A stretch of DNA of 64,000 nucleotides from Silurus meridionalis (taxonomy: Eukaryota > Chordata > Actinopteri > Siluriformes > Siluridae), in NCBI RefSeq assembly GCF_014805685.1, contig NC_060907.1, positions 4,441,473 through 4,505,472 of the forward strand, read 5' to 3'. Positions 33,572-43,282 of this stretch are shown here, piece by piece. The first letter of the stretch is position 1. Every line of letters starts with the position of its first letter. Position numbers and translations under genes: made by a program. The notes beneath the pieces are model-generated. The model had not been told where the DNA came from and ran no database searches. It saw only the letters and a program-made list of their open reading frames with translations.

Positions 33572-34366
33572 TCAAGTGCAGGGTTTTGTTGGGTCAATGC
33601 GCCTTCCCTCAATATAACCAAACAAACCTCTGTAGTATGCTTTTTTCCCTTCTTTACGCGCTTGAGAAATCAGAGGCCACAAAACCGCACGGGCGTTTCG
33701 GTCCTCCTTCGTGAAGTCTTCCACAAATCTGACTCCACGGTTTAGGCAGATAGAAGAGTTTTTCGTTGATTTCCATATTTCGTCCCTGTATTTCCGCATT
33801 GTGAATTGTACGATCATCTGTCTTGGTCTTCCCGACTCCTTCTTACCGACCCGGTGCACTATGTCAACAATATCGTCCAGTTTCTGTATCAAGTGCGGAG
33901 CAATTTCAGCAATCAGGCCAATCACCTCGCTGCGGGCATCCTCTTCAGACTTTTCCTTCATGCCGTTGATCCGGAGATTCCATCTTCTCTTATATCGTTC
34001 AAGATCTGATGTTCTGTTTTCCAGGTCGTTCTGAGCAGCAGTTATTTTCAGGACCGATTTGCTCATCTCGTTGCACTTTTCTTTGCATTCTTTAATCTCA
34101 CCAGAGTTAAATTCAACAGCTTTGGAGATCTCCGCTATCATTATGCTGTTGCTTCGCATTTGGTTCGTCATTTCTTCTAGCTTTTCATCTTGTGAGTCGA
34201 AGCGAGCAGTCAGGGAAGTAATGGCTTGCAGCAGAGTAGCGTTAGTGATGTCGTCTTCTTGATATTTTAGCTTTTTCGTTTTAGTGGGTGTAAAGTGAGA
34301 GGAATCGCGTCGTTTTTCTAATGGATCAGTCTCTGTTTCCATTTCTGAAGCTGAAGTTTGAGCCAC
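33572..34366 (-). CDS. LINE ORF1 protein, intact (264 aa)
   Basis: A nucleic-acid-binding chaperone of the LINE ribonucleoprotein. ATG at 34366. A Ser/Thr/Lys-rich N-terminus is followed by a long coiled coil (about residues 40-120, SLTARFDSQDEKLEEMTNQM and following heptads), then the RRM-like core beginning ENRTSDLERYKRRWNLRING. GRPRQMIVQFTMRKYRDEIW is the typical L1 ORF1 C-terminal domain. It ends EGRRIDPTKPCT and stop. The frame is unbroken, unlike ORF2. Confidence 0.88.
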   Translation of the reverse strand: MAQTSASEMETETDPLEKRRDSSHFTPTKTKKLKYQEDDITNATLLQAITSLTARFDSQDEKLEEMTNQMRSNSIMIAEISKAVEFNSGEIKECKEKCNEMSKSVLKITAAQNDLENRTSDLERYKRRWNLRINGMKEKSEEDARSEVIGLIAEIAPHLIQKLDDIVDIVHRVGKKESGRPRQMIVQFTMRKYRDEIWKSTKNSSICLNRGVRFVEDFTKEDRNARAVLWPLISQARKEGKKAYYRGLFGYIEGRRIDPTKPCT

Positions 34367-34689
34367 GAGTTGAGCCGGAGATTAACAATCCTTGGGTTAG
34401 TTGTCTGTTGAGATTTTCGCATTTTGGAGGCTTAATATCTAATATAGGTCTAATATCTTTAGACAGCTTAAAGTGTGTAGTTTTAGAATAAGTCGGTGAA
34501 ATAAAAAAACATATGTTTTCAATGAATGTAAATCATGTAAAACCAAGTAGAAGCACAGATTTTCCACCAGATATTTATCTGATAATGAGCTGCGAGCGGA
34601 CACGCCCCCCCGCTATTCACAGGTAAAACAGTTCACACGTTGAGTCACACACACACACACACACACACACGCCCCCCGGACAGTGGCAT

Positions 34690-36489
34690 AAAACAATGCC
34701 AGAGAATTTACCTTTTCATCTGAAGAAGATTGCGATTCCGACGAGGAGCGTTTGCATTTTGAAGAGCGAGGACTTTCCAGCAAGTTGCTATGATGAGTAA
34801 GTTATTTAGTCTTACATTCTGATCATATAAAACTCATATTGTTTGTAGACATCTCTGCCTAGCTTTTGTCAGCATTGCCTTTTAATGTTACAACAAAAAT
34901 CCGCCAATATCTGCTCATTTGTAACATTAACTGTTTGTGATTGTATGCTCTAAATATTGTTGACAGTATAAAGTTTTATTTTAGCCTCAGTTCAGTTTTA
35001 GTTAGTGTCACTGATCATCCTGAAAGGCTGTTATGTAGTGTTAGCTAGCAGAGATGTTCCAGAATGCTGAGGTGTAAATGCTATATGTACAATGCATGCT
35101 AACAAATATATATTGTTCAAGAATACTATATTTATCAAATATATATTCATCAAAAATACTGAAAAATAAATTGTTTGATTATTTTTAGGAATGTGGCTGC
35201 ATCACCCCTGCCTTCACTGGAAACTCACACCAGGCCACGCAGGTGTCGCTCCATTTTGAGTTCGACCGAGAATCATCCTGAGTAAGTACATATTTTATAT
35301 TTTCCTAAAATATATTTAGTTTGAATCATTATTGCATTGTATGACATATGCAAACAACTTTATCAATGACAATATTATTTGCTCAGCTGTAAATGGTGAT
35401 GGTGTAAATGTCTGAGATGCATTATGGTCTATGGCCCATCAACAAACATTTATCTGTCCTATTGCCCATCAACAAATAGGCCTATAGGCTGTACAATGCA
35501 TGCTAACAAATATATTTTGTTCAAGTTTATTCATCATCCTAAAATATATTGTTTGGTTATTTTTAGGAGTGTGGCTGCATCACTCTTGCCTTCACTGGAA
35601 ACTCGCACCAGGCCACGCAGGTGTCGCTCCATTCGACCGAGAATCATCCTGAGTAAGTACATATTTTATATTTTCTTAAATTATATTTAGTTTGAATCAT
35701 TATTGCATTGTATGACATATGCAAACAACTTTACCAATGACACAATTAGTGATGTTCGTGTGTGTGTTTTATAAACAGATGTGATCAAGCACCTGCTCCA
35801 AAAAGGGCAAAGGCAGCACACAGACAGTCCACCATGTCATGAAAGGATCAGACAGATAACGACACAGTTCCACAGACTCTGCGATTCCTGCCTGTACGTG
35901 AACCTGAACCTCAACTGAGGTCTTCTGACTCTCATTCTCCATGTAGTCTATTTAAAATGTTTTTCCCCTGACAGTGTTGTGTCAACTCTGTGCCACAACC
36001 CAAATGCTCAAGCTGCCAAGTCAATAGCCAAGTGACTAATGGAGAGATGTAACTGTGAGTGAGATGTATCGCTACATTGGGCTCTTATTTTACATGGTAA
36101 TGGTAAAGTTGCCCTCCATCATAGACTACTGGAGACAGAGCAGTATTTTCACAGTTCCCTTTCCAGCAACAATTATGTCAAGGGACAGATACAGGAACAT
36201 TTCGTGGAATGTACACATGAGTCACCCAGATGCAGACAAAGAAAACAACAGAAAGAGGGGCACATCTGAACATGACCGTCTGTTCAGAGTGAAACTGATT
36301 ATGGACACAATCTGTAAGACCTGCAAAGCAATTTATCATCCTAGAAGACATTTAGCCGTGGATGAGAGGATGGTAGCATGCAAAGCTAACACTTGGAGGA
36401 CACAGTACGTAAAAGCCAAGCCGACTAAGTGGGTGTTCAAGTTGTTTGTTCTTGCCGATTCCTCAAACGGATACACTATTATTATTTAA
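34690..36489 (+). pseudogene. piggyBac transposase of the TTAA-bounded element, degraded
   Basis: An acidic N-terminal stretch (SEEDCDSDEERLHFEE, about 34720-34770) leads to a splice-donor-like gtaagt at 34798. Two similar exon-like blocks (35190-35283 and 35570-35653) follow, then LRFLPVREPEPQLRSSD (about 35880), SVVSTLCHNPNAQAAKSIAK (about 35970) after stops, and the longest open piece 36055-36489: MSEMYRYIGLLFYMVMVKLP, YWRQSSIFTVPFPATIMSRD, RHLAVDERMVACKA and KPTKWVFKLFVLADSSNGYT. It stops right after the first catalytic region, and the remaining half of the transposase is deleted. Non-autonomous. Confidence 0.85.
35087..35752. repeat. Tandem duplication (~0.4 kb) of an exon-like block in piggyBac
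   Basis: tacaatgcatgctaacaaat, then gtggctgcatcac, ccttcactggaaactc, caccaggccacgcaggtgtc and gagtaagtacatattttata occur twice in the same order (35090-35378 and 35495-35752). The second copy lacks a few bases in the coding-like part (attttgagttcgaccg becomes attcgaccg). Confidence 0.85.
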
Positions 36490-37190
36490 TGCATAGTATT
36501 GTAGCCCTACAGGCTGGGATTTGCAGAACCCTACTGTAGTGTATTGTGTTAGTTTTTGTTGCACTCTTTATTTTTTTATACATACTGTACTGAATTGTTT
36601 TATTGTTACACAATTCCCTTTTTAATGCTGTCCTTGCTAATGTGTATTTTTAATAAACACAAAGGAAATACATTCCTTGTTGTAGTACTGTACTTCTCAC
36701 TGTGATCCTGGCTCAGTGATCCACAGCTCATTATGTAATCGACAGCTCATTATGCGACCCATTGTCTACGAAGCTGTCAGTCACAGCATGTCGACGCCTC
36801 TTCGCATATGGACTTTCAAAGTAGAAAGTGTCTTTTAAATTTTAAATCAAAGTATTGTTTAAGGTGAATGAGCAGGCAGGATGATTTTCACATGATTAAA
36901 AATAAAAAACCTACATTAGAAGATCTGTTCTCAAAAAGTCTTGGGGAAACATGTTTACTATCGGTTTTGTGGCCTTATTTCAGTGAGTTTTTTTTTTTTT
37001 GCTTTTCAAAACCACGCATAAACCTTATTTTGTCAAAAATACAAACAAACACATATAAGTTGTTTACATATTATGGTAGCCCAGTTTGTGCTGAATACAG
37101 TGTAATAAGTCTTTTGTCAATATTATATTTTAAAAGCAACTAAAAAGAACCAAATGTAAGAGCACGTCAAAATCTCTCAAGGGGTCAAAA
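36490..37190. other. piggyBac 3' region without coding sequence
   Basis: AT-rich. It contains ATTAATAAA-like and TTTTTAATAAACAC (about 36648) polyadenylation-type signals and ends in the right terminal repeat. Confidence 0.5.
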
Positions 37191-37215
37191 ACACCCTCAG
37201 ACTCCAGAGGGTTAA

Positions 37216-37335
37216 ATTGATTTCAGAATGATTTATTCATGCTGACCATTCCTCCTCACCTGAAGAGAGACTACACAAAATAATCTTGAGGAATCTAATG
37301 GTCAGGTGTCCACATACTTTTGGAATTATGTGGAC
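37216..37335. mobile_element. Tc1-D relic, right part and terminus
   Basis: gaatgatttattcatgctga matches gaattgttcatgctgacg at about 45990-46008. The terminus tcaggtgtccacatactttt, then ggaattatgtgga, pairs with the left end at 27478. Confidence 0.7.
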
Positions 37336-37551
37336 TTTTGGAATTTGTTGATATTTTTAATGAGTTTATTAATAAAGTAAATGAGGTCATGTGAGCAGAA
37401 GTGCAGGAAATATCAGGGCGTTACGTCATCCTGAGCGAGGTTCGGTAAGAACGAGGTGACGTGATACACAAATACATCGTTTATTCCAAAAAAACAAAAC
37501 CCCACCTGGAGAGAGAAAAGCATGTAGAAAAGTCAGGACAGAAAGCTCGGG

Positions 37552-37877
37552 TCAGATCTGAGACTGGATGAAGGTCTCCTAGTTGGCTCTCAGTAAGAAC
37601 TCGAAGAAAGGTTTTGAATTTGAGGCAGTTTAGCTCATCCACCTGCAGAAGCTCCTTCACATCGGGTAGATACTCGTGCAGAGGAACCCCTGAAAGCACA
37701 CACATGCACATACACACAGCTTTCACTGTAATGCACTTTGATTTCAGTGCTGTTACGCTTTTAGATTTAATGAAAACTTGGACTTTTCCCTCTTGAATGA
37801 GTTTCTGGAAAATTTTAACAGAAATGCTGTCACTCGACACCTTCAAAAGATCATCACTGCCATCTGAGGCTTCCCAA
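37552..37877 (-). pseudogene. nup133: nup133 last two exons, donor lost, frameshift and premature stop
   Basis: Exon 37877-37789: acceptor ...gtattccag, WEASDGSDDLLKVSSDSISV, then KIFQKLIQEG. The donor position reads gaaaag instead of GT. Exon 37689-37552: acceptor ...gctttcag, GVPLHEYLPDVKELLQVDEL. After NCL one extra base shifts the frame. In the shifted frame the conserved C-terminus SKPFFEFLLRAN, then TAG, then ETFIQSQI and the ancestral TGA (37554-37552) can still be read. Confidence 0.85.
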
Positions 37878-38221
37878 CTGGAATACACACACCAATACTG
37901 ACCAATACATACCAGTATATACCAATACACATTAATACTGTTCAATACACACCTTCACTGACCAAAACACAGCAATACTGACTAATACTCACCAATACAT
38001 ACTAATACACACAGTATATACATACCAGTATATACCAATACACATTAACACTGTTCAGTACATACCAATACACACCAGTATATACCGATACACATTAAAA
38101 CTGTTCAATACACACTGTTACAGAGCAAAACTTCCTGAAGGAGGAAACTCTCCTGCTCCACAATATTTACACACACAGGAATAAAGATGAAGAAAAGGAG
38201 GGATGGGAGTGAGTGCCTCAC

Positions 38222-38357
38222 CGTTCACTTGTTGGCGCTGCAGGGGTTCGGGCATGTCTGAGGCCAAAGCTGTAAGTTTGCTCAGCGCTAGCAGGGTTTT
38301 CTTCTTGCTGAAGTAGCGCGTCTCTGAGTTAGCCTGGCTGTACAGGGTGTGGTGGGC
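38222..38357 (-). pseudogene. nup133: nup133 exon (ETRYFSKKKTLLALSKL)
   Basis: Acceptor ...ccctgctgcag, donor gtgagg. Reads AHHTLYSQANSETRYFSKKK, then TLLALSKLTALASDMPEPLQ. Intact. About 95 residues expected between this and the next exon are not found. Confidence 0.88.
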
Positions 38358-38459
38358 CTGCAGCAGGGAAAAAACACACAAATTGTCCATTTTATAATTC
38401 CATTCTTTTCCAGCCTCACATGTGCAGACTTTCAAAAAGACCATATTTAACATCTGAAA

Positions 38460-38926
38460 TAATGATTTTAAATTCCAACTATAAACATGTGCTACGTTAC
38501 AATGCCTGATGCGTGTCAGAATCAGATTCTCTGATGTTTTCAGTGTATTTATTCACATGACAGGGGGCGCCGCAGTGTCACGGCACCTGATGCCTCACAA
38601 CGTAACAACCGATCACAGCTTCGCAGATCCGGTCACTCACCGATCTTTTGGGGGCGCTGAGAGTCTGCTCCTAACTCTGCGTAAAAACACCTTTGGGCCA
38701 CATTAATATGTTTTTATTTAAAATACACTCTCAGAGGTGGCTAAATGGTGTTTTTCACGTTGCAGTCTGGACTGCGTGTGAAAACAAAGGCTTGCGAAAA
38801 CAATTACAAGTTTTTAGTCAACGCCACAACACACCAAAGAGCCAAAAGGTAAATTAAGGAAGGCGAAAATGACGAGGGTCGAGGTGTCTTAAGTTTTGCT
38901 CGTGCACAGAGTGTAGAAGTAGCCTT

Positions 38927-38970
<44 letters not shown>

Positions 38971-39230
38971 TGCTAAAATAGTTAGTTTTATGCTGATCAT
39001 GTTATGTAACTTTTTCGATTATTTGTTTTAAATGTAACATTTGTTTATTGATTATTGCCTGGCAAATAAATGTCAAATTCTTGATGAAATTTTCTGAAAT
39101 CATTTGTATCTAGTTGATTATGTAGTCTGGCGTTACCGCAAATCTGTGACCAGGATAGTACAAACTGAAGGCTCATGAACAGATGGAGCGTAGAGCACAA
39201 TGTCTGAGACCTTCTGATTTCTGACTATCT
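38460..39230. other. nup133 intron, no gene recognised
   Basis: Holds a GC-richer block at 38500-38700 of unknown origin and a (TA)n tract at about 38932-38966. Confidence 0.5.
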
Positions 39231-39234
39231 CTGA

Positions 39235-39545
39235 CTTTAGCAAGTTATAACTAAGTGACTAAATACAGTACTCTTTATGAATGAGCAAGCATTGAGAGGT
39301 CTACTTAAAAAATATTAGTTTACCCTTATATCCTCTGACTAAGGGACAGTCTGGCGAGTTTGTGCCTGTGAGCATGTGCAGCGGCTATCACCGACTTAGC
39401 AAGTTATGACCAAGTAACTAAATCAATAGTTCTTGATGCATGAGCAAGCATTGAGTGGCCTTCTTAAAGAACATTAGTTTACTGTTATATCCTCTGACTA
39501 AGATTCGGACTGGCCAATGTGCCTCCGTGAGCAGGTGTAGTTAAC
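39235..39545. repeat. Two tandem copies of a ~159-bp unit
   Basis: caagttataactaagtgact at 39240 and caagttatgaccaagtaact at 39400 start units. Each continues with atgagcaagcattgag, acattagtttac and ttatatcctctgactaag. The copies are diverged. It lies in a nup133 intron. Confidence 0.8.
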
Positions 39546-39847
39546 CGAGCGCAAGGTTCTAAGCGACTCCAGGACCATAATGAATGATTAATTGAAAAGT
39601 TTAATGTTTAAATGAATCTATAAAAATTAAGAAGTGCAACCAATAAGGTGATCATCTTAAATAGATATTCAAGTTAAATATTTATTATAAATTGGAGTCA
39701 GATTAGAGGTTAAAATTTTATTAAAATAACAAAGTGCAATCTATTTGAGTAATCTTTACAGCCGCACGAGAAGGACCAACACGCAGAATACCTTCACCCA
39801 CACCAGTGGATTCCATCATTGGGCCACTGAGTGGGCCCCCTACAGTA

Positions 39848-39954
39848 CTGTAGGCGAGTCTGGTTGTCCGTCTGCTCGCACATCTGCACCAGGATGTCAA
39901 AATCACAATATTTCTCAGCCAACGCTGCCACCCACTGATACTGACCCAGCTCAA
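39848..39954 (-). pseudogene. nup133: nup133 exon ([18 protein letters not shown])
   Basis: Acceptor ...gatattag. Reads [20 protein letters not shown], then [16 protein letters not shown]. After RLQ no good donor follows and homology stops. The next family segment (RYMTQF... to FLQ) is absent. Confidence 0.88.
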
Positions 39955-40154
39955 CTAATATCACACACATAAACATGAATCAGAGATGACCAGAGCCAGA
40001 GACTTAGAAAAATCAGTTTCACTGCAGCACAGTTAATCAACATCAAAATGTCATTGCATTTCAAGGTGACATTGAAGCCTTGTTAACATTTCAATAAAAC
40101 ATATTTCAGTGTGAATTTAATGGATTTTCACGGCTCCAGAACCCGAGAACTCAC

Positions 40155-40379
40155 GTAGCGGTGTGAGCAGTTCGGAGCGACGCTGCATGTACTCCATCTC
40201 CAGCGTGAAGCAGCAAGGTCAGTTGGGCCATGTAGCCACGAGCAGCGAGTCCAACAGCGCCACCAGCTGCTCGCTGAGAGTGCTGTGAAGTCTCGAGTCG
40301 GCATGAGGATACACGCTGCGCAGGATCACGTCCTGCTGCCGGGTGATGACTGTACGAACTCCGACCTCTCCACCCGAGG
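40155..40379 (-). pseudogene. nup133: nup133 exon with two frame breaks
   Basis: Acceptor after ...tgtactgaag, donor gtgagt. Frame 1 reads GVRTVITRQQDVILRSVYPH, then LSEQLVALLDSLL. The expected GYMAQL follows in another frame, and LEMEYMQRRSELLTPL in the original frame again. Indels and loss of the segment between GYMAQL and LEMEY disable it. Confidence 0.85.
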
Positions 40380-40781
40380 CTTCAGTACAGAGAGAAAACA
40401 ACGTTTTGTTTAGTGTTAAACAACCCAGAATACGCTTTATATTTTCCAATCTCCAAAAGTAGATCCATTTAGCTTTGATGTCAGTTTGGCAAACTCATGG
40501 AATTCTCTCATTAGATTCATGATGTAGTCTTCAGGAATGGTTTTTAGGTCACAGGGGTGGCTTGAGTTTACTTGTGACATTTCTTGCCTACTTAATGTGC
40601 TATAGACCATCACTTATCTTGTGCAGAGGAAAGGCTTAGTACAGAGTCAATAGCTCTATTAATGCTACTACAACTACTAAACACATCCAGATTACTTAAA
40701 GAAATTAAGGTAAGTAAATCCAAAAAAAAAAAATCTCAAGAACTTTAAATGTACTGTATACCCAGGTGCAGTCTCCAAAAG

Positions 40782-40783
<2 letters not shown>

Positions 40784-40843
<60 letters not shown>

Positions 40844-40938
40844 AATACCTTCATACTACAAAAAAAAAAAAGGCTGCATCCCTCTCTTATTTCTGGGAAA
40901 ATCAATCACTAGTATATACATATACATGTGTGTGTGTG

Positions 40939-40998
<60 letters not shown>
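40784..40998. repeat. Facing (CA)n and (TG)n microsatellites
   Basis: CA repeats at about 40784-40841 and TG repeats at about 40928-40998 form inverted, hairpin-capable arms. Confidence 0.9.
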
Positions 40999-40999
<1 letters not shown>

Positions 41000-41003
41000 C
41001 TCT

Positions 41004-41050
41004 CAAGAAATGCTCCAAGCAGCATCACAGTGAAGGTCTTCATGTAAAGG
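41004..41050 (+). pseudogene. nup133: Fragment resembling the next nup133 exon, in opposite orientation
   Basis: On the plus strand the bases after a (TG)n tract read EMLQAASQ, then TGA and RSS. The family sequence following NNILK is DMLQAASHYR. It lies exactly where that exon is expected, but on the other strand. The CA/TG tracts on both sides could have promoted a small inversion. The match is short, so chance is not excluded. Confidence 0.45.
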
Positions 41051-41159
41051 TAAATTAGACCCGAAACTGTTAGCGTTACTATTCTCTCTCATTAAATCTT
41101 GCGAGACATTTCCGCCTAGTTCGGCCTTGAAGGTGCGCTTACTTTCGCACCCGCCTCAC

Positions 41160-41265
41160 CTTGATGATGATGTTGACACTGAGCACGACTTCCGCCCACT
41201 TCACAGAGGTCACAGGGTTCTCCTTCAGACACTTCTCCTCCTCCGAGACACGAGATCCGAGACAC
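41160..41265 (-). pseudogene. nup133: nup133 exon (VKWAEVVLSVNIIIK)
   Basis: Acceptor ...gttttcag, donor gtgagg. Reads CLGSRVSEEEKCLKENPVTS, then VKWAEVVLSVNIIIK. The phase matches the preceding exon, but about 17 family residues are missing at the junction. Confidence 0.85.
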
Positions 41266-41280
41266 CTGAAAACGAGCACG

Positions 41281-41281
<1 letters not shown>

Positions 41282-41334
<53 letters not shown>
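41282..41334. repeat. (CA)n microsatellite
   Basis: About 50 bases of CA repeats directly upstream of the nup133 exon at 41160-41265. Confidence 0.95.
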
Positions 41335-41335
<1 letters not shown>

Positions 41336-41595
41336 AACAATGAAACAATTCATAACTGAACAAATTCTAATTTATTGTAAACATTTTTCACAACTGTTTT
41401 ATTTAACTATTTGTAATTCATTATTATTGTTATTATTGACTATTGCCATATAATTATTTATTATATTTGATTCTATCTTATTTAATTTTACTGTTTTTAT
41501 TTCCATTTTACTTTTTATTTCTTTGTGTTTTAGCTTTTATTGTTATTGGTTCTTATACACTTCTATTTTGTGTTTTTATTTATTTATATTTAAGG

Positions 41596-41658
41596 TCCCC
41601 TGGTGGTCTAGTGGTCTAAGATGCAGCGCTCTCACCGCTTTCTGACCCGGGTTCGATT
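41596..41658 (+). pseudogene. tRNA-Glu-like pseudogene
   Basis: tcccctggtggtctagtggt and the B-box-like gacccgggttcgatt flank a stem with gcgctctcaccgc, in which CTC sits where the anticodon of tRNA-Glu(CTC) is expected. The 3' acceptor half is missing and replaced by TTTATATTT sequence, so it is a truncated tRNA gene or SINE head. Confidence 0.7.
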
Positions 41659-41801
41659 TATATTTATATTTCCACTTATTTTTATTTCCTTTTATTTTTT
41701 GTTTTTATTAATTAGCATTTTTTTTTATTTTACTTAGATTTTTTTGTTTATTTACTTAAATTTTTTTGTTTGTATTTTTATTTATTTTCATTGTTTGTTA
41801 C

Positions 41802-41958
41802 CTCTCTGTAAGACTGGAGGGGGCGCTCTTGGCGGTTTTACTCAGCGTGACGGCGATGGCGGCGTTCACCAGCTCCGGCTGCTTGCTGTGGTGGTTCTTC
41901 AGAGAGACGGCCAGCTTGTGCAGCAGGATCAGTGAGGTCAACGGGAAGCCGGCGTTCT
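41802..41958 (-). pseudogene. nup133: nup133 exon with ~47-residue in-frame internal loss
   Basis: Acceptor ...ttctaatccag, donor gtaaca. NAGFPLTSLILLHKL passes directly to AVSLKNHHSKQPELVNAAIA. In vertebrate NUP133 about 47 residues of the alpha-solenoid lie between these parts. The frame stays open to SSLTER. Confidence 0.85.
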
Positions 41959-42082
41959 CTGGATTAGAAGTCAGATCCAAGTGTAAAAGTCCATTACATT
42001 CTACACGTCCTTTTCTAATCCATGTTTTAATTAAATGTGGATAAACTACTACAGAAGGAAGTTCTCAAACTCTGTTCCTCAC

Positions 42083-42234
42083 TGTCAGGCACAGACTCAG
42101 CCCAGCGAGGATCTGAGGTGGGGTAATCGTCCATTAGGTCCAGGTCGATCTGATTCAGCTCCCCTCCTGCCCCTCCCTCGCCGTCGTCTGAAAAGAGCTC
42201 GTCCGTAATCTTCTGGGCCTCCATCACGCGGTTC
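42083..42234 (-). pseudogene. nup133: nup133 exon (LMDDYPTSDPRWAESVP)
   Basis: Acceptor ...tgcctgtag, donor gtgagg. Reads MEAQKITDELFSDDGEGGAG, then DLDLMDDYPTSDPRWAESVP. It needs phase 1 at its start, while the exon seen before it ends in phase 0, consistent with a lost exon between them. Confidence 0.9.
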
Positions 42235-42339
42235 CTACAGGCAAGAAAATAAATGGTTTCACTTAGATCGGATCCTAATCCAAAAATTCTAGTTCCAATC
42301 CTCCAAATCCAAGAATTATACTAACCACTAATCCCTCAC

Positions 42340-42500
42340 CTCAGGTCCAGGTCCAGCCAGGGAAGCACATAGAGAATCCTCCATGGTCTCTGGCAAGATG
42401 GAGGTGCTCTCTCTGGGCACCATGGCAACCAGGCCGTATGGGATATGGGAGAAGACAAAGGGCAAGTCGGCACACACGCCTCCGCCGCGAATACGGTCAC
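42340..42500 (-). pseudogene. nup133: nup133 exon (end of propeller)
   Basis: Acceptor ...cctctccag, donor gtgagg. Reads DRIRGGGVCADLPFVFSHIP, then GLVAMVPRESTSILPETMED and SLAGPGPE. Intact, although the usual SRENVSILAEDLEG is diverged. The following exon of the family (SMIFETTT... to QYCR) is absent, and direct splicing onward would shift the frame. Confidence 0.85.
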
Positions 42501-42573
42501 CTGGAGAGGGCCAGTGAGGATAAAATAAGTGGCCTGTGTGTGTGAGAGAGAAAAGTGTGTGTAGAGATCATAC

Positions 42574-42724
42574 TGGAGGAATTGAAGGTGAGCTTCTCTT
42601 CAGGGAGGCCGCTGCGCCCTGCACCAGTGGTGCACGTGTACACCAGCTCCTCGTTATAGAGATACGCGGCAGGACCTTTCACCCGCGGCAACACCAACCT
42701 CGTCTTATGAAGCTCCTCCTCACT
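42574..42724 (-). pseudogene. nup133: nup133 exon (AYLYNEELVYTCTTGAG)
   Basis: Acceptor ...ttggtgtcag, donor gtatga. Reads SEEELHKTRLVLPRVKGPAA, then YLYNEELVYTC and LPEEKLTFNSS. Intact, and phase 1 into the next exon. Confidence 0.88.
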
Positions 42725-42747
42725 CTGACACCAAACAGAGACAGAGA

Positions 42748-42751
42748 GAGG

Positions 42752-42803
<52 letters not shown>

Positions 42804-42841
42804 GTGACAGAAAGAGAAAAAGAGAGAGAGAGGTAGAGAAG

Positions 42842-42885
<44 letters not shown>
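42748..42885. repeat. (GA)n-rich tracts
   Basis: Two long GA runs (about 42748-42790 and 42845-42882) joined by GA-rich sequence, in the intron upstream of the exon at 42574-42724. Confidence 0.9.
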
Positions 42886-42887
<2 letters not shown>

Positions 42888-43134
42888 GGATCATTTCATC
42901 AGGGAACCTACCAACAACCCTTAACATACCCTCTTTTGGAAACCACAAAGTCTTTAAAAACCTCCATATTTGGACACCATGAACACTTAAAGAACCTGAA
43001 AAGAACCTTCTTTTAAAAACCATGAACCCTTAAAGAAAAAAACAGCAGAAAAAATGTACACTAATATTAAAAACACGAAGGTGATGAACCAGAATGATCA
43101 TCAGAGATGTGACTTGCTTTAGAATCATAGCTAC

Positions 43135-43282
43135 CTGAAATGGAGGGTTGTACTTGGTGACCTCTACATAGAGTTCTTCTGATGCAGGTAGCATGGTGTC
43201 TGGAAGTGTGACCAAGCAGAAATACGCTAAACATGGAGTATCAGCAGGATGCCACACTGCAGCTAACACAACCAAACCAGTG
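43135..43282 (-). pseudogene. nup133: nup133 exon (LVVLAAVWHPADTPCL)
   Basis: Acceptor ...tctcctcag, donor gtagct. Reads TGLVVLAAVWHPADTPCLAY through VEVTKYNPPFQ. Intact; strongly conserved with vertebrate NUP133. Confidence 0.88.

Larger units (their letters stand above)
29454..34420 (-). mobile_element. L1/Tx1-type LINE, nearly intact, inside piggyBac
   Basis: The poly-T at 29454-29470 is the LINE's poly-A tail on the minus strand. ORF2 and ORF1 follow towards 34366. The 5' border is uncertain: tcgcatt occurs just left of the poly-T (29446-29452) and again at about 34416, a possible short target duplication. Coding damage is light (one stop and one or two frame changes in the endonuclease), so it inserted relatively recently. 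Confidence 0.88.
29256..37215 (+). mobile_element. piggyBac element with TTAA borders, interrupted by a LINE
   Basis: TTAA at 29256-29259 and at 37212-37215 flank inverted termini ccctctggagtctga (29260-29274) and tcagactccagaggg (37197-37211). This is the exact piggyBac arrangement. The plus-strand coding remnant is at 34690-36489. An L1/Tx1-type LINE fills about 29454-34420 on the minus strand, near the left end. Outside the TTAAs the sequence is Tc1-D relic on both sides. Confidence 0.93.

Noticed and set aside
29256..37215. Reading the TTAA-bounded 8-kb block as a single giant piggyBac with an unusual RT cargo system
   Set aside because: The LINE is on the opposite strand, with its own poly-A tail and ORF1/ORF2 layout. 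A secondary insertion is the simpler explanation.
38509..38706. 65-codon plus-strand open frame in a GC-richer block
   Set aside because: Located in a nup133 intron with no homology that I recognise. Could be chance in CpG-richer DNA.
42536..42982. Arg/Glu-rich plus-strand open frame
   Set aside because: Opposite strand of a nup133 exon continuing into (GA)n microsatellites.
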